Below, one piece after another: positions 59,581 through 64,000 of a stretch of DNA of 64,000 nt. A model generated the notes under the pieces. The model was not told the DNA's origin. It worked only from the letters and a program-made list of their open reading frames with translations, and ran no database searches. Numbering within the stretch: the first letter of the stretch is position 1; each line of letters begins with the position of its first letter. The position numbers were made by a program, and so were the translations under genes. Source of the DNA: an uncultured Lachnospiraceae bacterium (GTDB lineage Bacteria; Bacillota; Clostridia; Lachnospirales; Lachnospiraceae); contig CAJUOE010000039.1 in NCBI GenBank assembly GCA_910587895.1, forward strand, positions 1 through 64,000, given 5' to 3'.

Positions 59581-61344
59581 TTAGTCTTCTGCTGCGATTT
59601 CTTCCTGTACTTCTTCGTCCGTCTCCTCCACGTTGTTGTACTCGCTTTTATCCGGTAATACGAAATGTCCGATAAGCTCGTCGAGGACAGATGCCTGCGC
59701 GGATAATTCTTCGCTGGTTGCTGCAGATTCTTCGGCTGTAGCGGCATTGCTCTGAATGACTTCTGAAATGACATTGATGCCGGATTCTACACGGCGCATT
59801 GCCTCTGTCTGGCTTTCCATCATGACTTTCAGATTTCTGGAGAAATCTGCAGTTTCTTTGATGCCTTCTATTACGGACTGGATGGCATCGGCTGCATGTT
59901 CTGCCGCACGGTTGCCTTCATTTACTTCGTTGATTGATTTTTCGATCAGTTCTCTGGTATCAATGGCAGCCTGTGCGCTCTGGTTTGCCAGTTCACGGAT
60001 TTCGTCAGCAACAACTGCAAATCCCCGTCCGGATTCTCCGGCTCTTGCAGCCTCTATGGAGGCGTTCAGGGACAGGAGGTTGGTCTGTGAGGCAATGGAC
60101 TCAATCTCGGAAATGATATTTCCAATTCCGGTTGTGGCAGCGTTGATGCGCTCCATGGCAGTCATCATGCTGTTCATTTCCTGGCGTGTATTATCTGCTT
60201 CGCTTGCATATAACTGTGCTTTTTCGTAAGATTCGTCTGCGCTGTTGGCGCCGCTTTCCATATTGGAAGTGACATCGGAAATTGTCTCATGCAGTTCCTG
60301 TACGGAGATGCTCTGGTCGGTTGCTCCTTCCGCAAGCGCCTGAGATGCCTGTGCCAAGGAGTCCGAGCCGGCAGATACCTGCGTGGATACTTCTCCGATG
60401 GCTAATAAGGTCTCTGACATCTGTCCCTTCAGGGAGCGCATTGACTGGTATAATTTCCGGAAGTCGCCGGTGTAGCGGTTTTCCGCGCCAGACTTGACGG
60501 CATAGTTGCCATTTGACATTTCACGTAATACCTCTTCGATGTCGAAAATAATTTCATCTAACTTCTCAGCCATTTCCCGGGCGTCATTCTCAATGGCTTC
60601 TATTTCGTCGCCTGTTTTGATCATGGGGAAGGGAGCCGTCAGCTCGCCGTTGGCAAAAGTCTTAAAGCGTTCACCCAGACTTCCAAGAGGATCTGCTATC
60701 CGCTTGGAGAATTTTTTGCCAAGCTTGGTTGACAGTACCATCGTTGCGCTTATAACAAGGAGAATTACGACAATCAGAATCCATAAGGAAATCGTCAGCA
60801 TAGATGAAAGGCTGTTTCCTTCTTTTACTTTTACATCCAATAGTTCCGCCATCTGGTCGTATATGCTTTGGTAGATAGGAGCCAGTTCTGTCAATGCCAT
60901 GTCCTGGGCCTGCTTGCAGAGTTCCCGGTCTGTGGTCGCCCCAAGTTCCATTATTTTATTATCCAGTTCCCAGTATGTATCCAGTTCAGCCTGTATTTCA
61001 TCATAAGTGGCTCTGCCGCTTTTGGAAACGATCGTGTTCTCAATTTTGGCAAAAGATTCTTCGAAACTGGCTTTTAATTCACTGTGCTGCGCCACGACGG
61101 TTTCGATGGTATCTTCGTCATCATAACCAATGGCTGCGCGCAGCGAAGAACGGATATCGGCAAACTCGAACATGGCAGTTCCAATGTCTCCTTGTGCAAA
61201 TCCAAAGTTCTTCAACGCATAGGAATATCTGGTTGATATAACGACTAAAGAAATTAGGGTAAAAACCACTACCGCCGCCATAATGGATGCTATCTGGAAA
61301 AAAGACTTTGTCAGCCGTTTTTCTATGTTCTCTTCGTAATTCAT
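59581..61344 (-). CDS. Methyl-accepting chemotaxis protein
   Basis: The 587-residue chemoreceptor has two membrane helices (~18-40 and ~188-212) around a periplasm-like four-helix sensor domain (~45-185), then HAMP, a second HAMP-like linker and the signalling domain with the hairpin tip [23 protein letters not shown]. An acidic C-terminal tail ([15 protein letters not shown]) closes it. It controls CheA through CheW. The ligand is unknown. GGGGGA precedes the ATG at 61344. Its presence, with YjfB and the sigma-28-like promoter, points to flagellar motility. Confidence 0.95.
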   Translation of the reverse strand: MNYEENIEKRLTKSFFQIASIMAAVVVFTLISLVVISTRYSYALKNFGFAQGDIGTAMFEFADIRSSLRAAIGYDDEDTIETVVAQHSELKASFEESFAKIENTIVSKSGRATYDEIQAELDTYWELDNKIMELGATTDRELCKQAQDMALTELAPIYQSIYDQMAELLDVKVKEGNSLSSMLTISLWILIVVILLVISATMVLSTKLGKKFSKRIADPLGSLGERFKTFANGELTAPFPMIKTGDEIEAIENDAREMAEKLDEIIFDIEEVLREMSNGNYAVKSGAENRYTGDFRKLYQSMRSLKGQMSETLLAIGEVSTQVSAGSDSLAQASQALAEGATDQSISVQELHETISDVTSNMESGANSADESYEKAQLYASEADNTRQEMNSMMTAMERINAATTGIGNIISEIESIASQTNLLSLNASIEAARAGESGRGFAVVADEIRELANQSAQAAIDTRELIEKSINEVNEGNRAAEHAADAIQSVIEGIKETADFSRNLKVMMESQTEAMRRVESGINVISEVIQSNAATAEESAATSEELSAQASVLDELIGHFVLPDKSEYNNVEETDEEVQEEIAAED

Positions 61345-61415
61345 TTGTAATGTCCCCCTTTTGGAATATTGCGTGATTTATTTCTTGAATGTGAGAAAAT
61401 AAATCAGATTTGTAA

Positions 61416-61441
61416 TTATTATCTGAAACTTCAGATAATAA
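61416..61441. promoter_or_regulatory. Perfect 26-base palindrome in the chemoreceptor leader
   Basis: TTATTATCTGAA-AC-TTCAGATAATAA, twelve-base perfect arms with a two-base centre. It sits about 12-38 bases downstream of the predicted minus-strand transcription start. It looks like the operator of a dimeric repressor. Confidence 0.6.
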
Positions 61442-61459
61442 ATTAATTACCATATATCC

Positions 61460-61487
61460 ATTATAGACCTTTTAAGGAAAAAAACAA
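61460..61487 (-). promoter_or_regulatory. Promoter of the chemoreceptor gene
   Basis: On the minus strand TTGTTT, 16 bases, TATAAT. I found no sigma-28-type element here. Confidence 0.55.
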
Positions 61488-61540
61488 TACGTAAAATGAC
61501 TTTTATGTAGAAATATGAAAATTGCATACAGAGTGGCTGG

Positions 61541-61603
61541 AGCCAAAATTGACATGTTTGCAGCCAAAATTGACATGTTTGCAGTCAGAATTGACACGTT
61601 TGG
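61541..61603 (+). repeat. Three 21-base tandem repeats
   Basis: AGCCAAAATTGACATGTTTG-C at 61541-61561 and 61562-61582 are identical. The third copy (61583-61603) differs at a few positions. Each unit contains TTGACA. Not a CRISPR, since no spacers separate the units. Confidence 0.85.
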
Positions 61604-61635
61604 AGACAGAAGTCTGTCCAAAATAAACACCGGTG

Positions 61636-61664
61636 TCATAACTGCCGTAAGTCTTTCATACATT
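61636..61664 (+). promoter_or_regulatory. Candidate sigma-E (mother-cell) promoter of spoIIID
   Basis: TCATAAC, exactly 14 bases, CATACATT. The -10 matches the sigma-E pattern CATACANT fully and the -35 matches KMATATT at five of seven positions. The start would lie near 61671. spoIIID is sigma-E-dependent in Bacillus. Confidence 0.6.
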
Positions 61665-61694
61665 ATAAAAAAAGTAGTGTATGAGGGTATTTCG

Positions 61695-61955
61695 TTGAAA
61701 GGATACATAGAGGAACGGGCAGTGAATATTGCTAACTATATAATCGAGGAGAATGCAACCGTGCGGCAGACTGCAAAAAAATTCGGCATCAGCAAGAGCA
61801 CGGTACATAAGGATGTCACAGAACGACTAACCCAGATTAATCCGACACTTGCCGCTGAAGCGCGCAAGGTTCTGGATGTCAATAAGTCAGAACGCCATAT
61901 TCGGGGCGGTCTGGCAACCAGGGAAAAATACCTGCACCAAAAAGGGGCTGTCTGA
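61695..61955 (+). CDS. spoIIID: Sporulation transcription factor SpoIIID
   Basis: This DNA-binding protein of 86 residues has the family's YIEERAVNIANYIIEENATVRQTA start, the helix-turn-helix KFGISKSTVHKDVTERL, and the C-terminal basic end (HIRGGLATREKYL). It tunes mother-cell genes between sigma-E and sigma-K. I set the start at TTG 61695, seven bases after GAGGG, because the family begins just before YIxER. A longer in-frame reading to 61515 runs through the tandem repeats and the promoter. Confidence 0.92.
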   Translation: MKGYIEERAVNIANYIIEENATVRQTAKKFGISKSTVHKDVTERLTQINPTLAAEARKVLDVNKSERHIRGGLATREKYLHQKGAV

Positions 61956-61970
61956 TACAGCCCCTATTTG
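61944..61970 (+). terminator. Terminator overlapping the spoIIID stop
   Basis: GGGGCTG (61944-61950) pairs with CAGCCCC (61958-61964), with the TGA stop in the loop, followed by TATTTG. The T tract is weak. Confidence 0.5.
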
Positions 61971-62054
61971 TATGACAAAATAAATCAATAAAAATGATTA
62001 AATTTATCACTATACAAGATGTTCTTTGTGTGTTAAGATAAGAAACATGAAAAA

Positions 62055-62430
62055 CGAGGAAGAGGAAGAGTAGCTGTGGCGGAACTTACAGAGAGCCATC
62101 GGTGGTGGAAGATGGCAGTGACAAGACAGTGAACTGGCCTTGGAGTTTCCGGCTGAAAAGATGGTACCAGGAGAGGCAGATTGAACTGTTTGCCGGGTGG
62201 GAAAGTAAGCCAGGACGGGTTCTCCCGTTACAGGGATATGCATGGAAGTGTGCGGCAGATTTTGAATGGAGAAATGCCGGGACAGGCACGGAGTGCAGAT
62301 GAGGGCATGGAAACATGAAGTAGAGTGGTACCGCGCAGGATTGCATAATCTTTCGTCTCTATTATCGTCAGGATAGTGGATGCGGAGGATTTTTTCGTGT
62401 CTTCTGATTATGACGATACGAAGAATTTTA
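62055..62430 (+). ncRNA. T-box leader upstream of leuA
   Basis: Stem I carries AGAGTAG, the AG-bulge block CAGAGAGCC, and a distal loop of the GGTGGTGGAA type between GCCATC and GATGGC. The T-box AGAGTGGTACCGCG is at 62322-62335. TAGAG and GCG flanking the bulge pair with CGT and CTCTA at 62354-62361 as antiterminator. The Specifier region GAACTGGCCTT (62131-62141) holds the Leu codons CTG and CTT, and also TGG. Uncharged tRNA should bind and allow transcription of leuA. The terminator arm (about 62346-62420) is less clear because it lacks a strong T run. Confidence 0.88.
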
Positions 62431-62493
62431 AGATAATATAAAGTGAGCGGAAGCGGGGATGCCTGCTTTGTCATAAAAAGAATGGAGGACATG

Positions 62494-64000
62494 ATGAAGA
62501 ATTTTGAAAAGTATCAAAGACAGTATTTTATGCCGCCCCAGGTCACATATGACTGGGTAAAGAAGGAATATATTACCAGGCCGCCCATTTGGTGCAGCGT
62601 TGATTTGCGGGATGGCAACCAGGCGTTGATTGAGCCTATGAGCCTGGATGAAAAACTGGAATTTTTTCAGCTCCTTTTGGATGTCGGTTTTAAGGAGATT
62701 GAGGTAGGATTTCCGGCAGCTTCCGATACGGAGTATAATTTTATGCGCACATTGATTGAGCGCGATATGATTCCTGATGATGTGACGGTGCAGGTATTGA
62801 CGCAGGCGAGAGAGCATATCATCCGCAAGACCTTTGAGGCGGTAAAAGGCGCGCCTCATGCGGTGGTGCATCTGTATAATTCAACTTCCCTGGCACAGCG
62901 TGAGCAGGTATTTAAAAAGAGCAAGGAAGAGATCAAGCAGATTGCGGTGGAGGGCGCCATACTGCTGAAACAGCTTGCAGATGAGACAGAAGGCAATTTT
63001 ACCTTCGAATACAGTCCGGAAAGTTTTTCCGGGACAGAGGTGGATTATGCGTTGGACGTATGCAACGCTGTGCTTGATATCTGGCAGCCGACACCGGACA
63101 AAAAGGTGATTATCAATCTGCCGACAACTGTGGAAAATGCCATGCCTCATATTTTTGCTGGGCAGGTAGAATATATGAGCAAGCATATGCATTTCCGTGA
63201 GAACGTCGTGCTTTCCCTTCATCCGCATAACGACCGCGGGGTTGGAATCTGTGATGCGGAATTTGGGATTCTTGCCGGTGCGGATCGGATTGAGGGAACC
63301 TTGTTTGGAAATGGGGAGCGTACCGGAAACGTTGATATTGTGACGCTTGCAATGAATATGTTTTCCCATGGAGTTGACCCGAACCTGGATTTCAGCAATA
63401 TGTCAAGGATTGCTGAGATTTATGAGCGCTGTACGCGTATGCAGGTATCGCCCAGGCAGCCTTATGCCGGAGAGCTGGTGTTTACGGCATTTTCAGGTTC
63501 ACACCAGGATGCCATTGCCAAGGGAATGGCGTGCAGGGAGCAGAACATGGACGGGGCATGGACGGTGCCGTACCTGCCGATTGACCCCAAAGACGTGGGG
63601 CGCACGTATGATTCCGACGTTATCCGTATCAACAGCCAGTCCGGAAAGGGAGGCGTCGCTTACATCCTTAAGCAGAATTATGGCATTGTGATTCCGGAGA
63701 AAATGCGGGAGGAAGTGGGTTATACCGTAAAGGGCGTTTCCGACCGTCGCCACATGGAGCTGTCTCCGAAATTAATTTATGATATTTTTGAGGAACACTA
63801 TGTAAAAAATATGCCTCATTTTCAGATTACGGAATGCCATTTCAGGCAGAAAGACGGAATTCTGGCGGAGGCTACGCTTTCCCATGGCGGGCAGGTGCGG
63901 ACCGTTACCGGAAATGGAAATGGACGCCTCGATGCAGTGAGCAATGCATTGAAACAGTATTTTAACATCAGTTATGAATTATCCGTATATGAGGAGCATT
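62494..64000 (+). CDS. leuA: 2-isopropylmalate synthase (3' end outside window)
   Basis: The first 502 residues of a long-form alpha-isopropylmalate synthase (family about 560), first enzyme of leucine synthesis from 2-oxoisovalerate and acetyl-CoA. It shows the metal-binding DLRDGNQ (~37-43), [11 protein letters not shown] (His243 region) and [10 protein letters not shown], and the start of the leucine-binding regulatory domain ([16 protein letters not shown]). GGAGG lies five bases before ATG 62494; the ATG three bases earlier is less well placed. It is controlled by the T-box leader just upstream. Confidence 0.95.
   Translation, partial: MKNFEKYQRQYFMPPQVTYDWVKKEYITRPPIWCSVDLRDGNQALIEPMSLDEKLEFFQLLLDVGFKEIEVGFPAASDTEYNFMRTLIERDMIPDDVTVQVLTQAREHIIRKTFEAVKGAPHAVVHLYNSTSLAQREQVFKKSKEEIKQIAVEGAILLKQLADETEGNFTFEYSPESFSGTEVDYALDVCNAVLDIWQPTPDKKVIINLPTTVENAMPHIFAGQVEYMSKHMHFRENVVLSLHPHNDRGVGICDAEFGILAGADRIEGTLFGNGERTGNVDIVTLAMNMFSHGVDPNLDFSNMSRIAEIYERCTRMQVSPRQPYAGELVFTAFSGSHQDAIAKGMACREQNMDGAWTVPYLPIDPKDVGRTYDSDVIRINSQSGKGGVAYILKQNYGIVIPEKMREEVGYTVKGVSDRRHMELSPKLIYDIFEEHYVKNMPHFQITECHFRQKDGILAEATLSHGGQVRTVTGNGNGRLDAVSNALKQYFNISYELSVYEEH

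Noticed and set aside
61541..61603. Tandem 21-base repeats considered as a CRISPR remnant or as the N-terminus of SpoIIID.
   Set aside because: No spacers are present, and the SpoIIID family starts near residue YIxER; the repeats lie upstream of the sigma-E promoter.

Overview
The window looks like chromosomal DNA of a motile, endospore-forming Gram-positive anaerobe, most likely a member of the Clostridia close to Lachnospiraceae. The grounds are the two subunits of dipicolinate synthase, SpoIIID with a sigma-E-type promoter, a YtvI-like sporulation membrane protein, a chemoreceptor, a YjfB-type motility protein, GGAGG ribosome binding sites, TTGACA/TATAAT promoters, and a set of families typical of gut Firmicutes (type III glutamine synthetase, YesM/YesN, GLUG-repeat surface proteins, archaeal-type ProRS). 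The assignment to a family of organisms is inference; I cannot name a species.

Layout. 1-4 kb: end of glnN, an ammonium channel fused to a PII domain behind an attenuator-like leader, and a receiver-like protein that lacks its phosphorylation site. 4-7 kb: class A penicillin-binding protein on the minus strand. 7-12.8 kb: an Rpn-like nuclease, YigZ, tRNA-Gln, an acyl-ACP thioesterase, CvfB, a CPBP protease, YjfB and thioredoxin reductase. 13-20.7 kb: cell-wall block with an SH3/NlpC-P60 endopeptidase under a full-consensus promoter carrying a WalR-type box, a DnaA-box cluster, a TagA/WecG homologue, YitT, a CdaR-type regulator, FtsEX and a CtpB-like S41 protease. 20.7-25.2 kb: thiamine operon thiC-thiW-thiM-thiE-thiD behind a TPP riboswitch. 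25-32 kb: lipoprotein, Nudix hydrolase, deoxyinosine glycosylase, exonuclease with a topoisomerase zinc finger, TopB, HD-GYP response regulator, and a possible sigma-28-controlled flagellar-like protein. 32-38.5 kb: YesM/YesN two-component pair with a solute-binding protein but no permease, followed by a sigma-like protein without DNA-binding regions and a small DUF3006-like protein. 38.5-43.2 kb: dpaAB, an OmpR-type two-component system and an RNA pseudouridine synthase. 43.2-47.9 kb: degraded region with acetyltransferase, DHFR-family and Fic remnants, a RelE-type toxin-antitoxin pair, a Cys-rich protein and a secreted repeat protein. 48-53.2 kb: a 1743-residue GLUG-repeat surface protein. 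53.2-64 kb: YtvI-like permease, ProS, a decayed locus behind an intact promoter, SecA, a chemoreceptor with a perfect palindrome in its leader, SpoIIID, and a T-box leader in front of leuA, which runs off the window.

How the genes work together. Nitrogen (glnN, amt-PII) and thiamine (riboswitch operon that salvages the thiazole moiety rather than making it) are metabolic blocks. FtsEX, the S41 protease, the NlpC/P60 enzyme and the penicillin-binding protein belong to wall growth and division. dpaAB, spoIIID and the YtvI-like gene belong to sporulation. Two kinase/regulator pairs use an identical start arrangement, a TTG codon overlapping the upstream TGA stop, which suggests translational coupling. 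The regulatory leaders (TPP riboswitch, T-box, amt attenuator) and the sigma-E, sigma-K and sigma-28 promoter candidates were read by eye and not scored with covariance or position-weight models.
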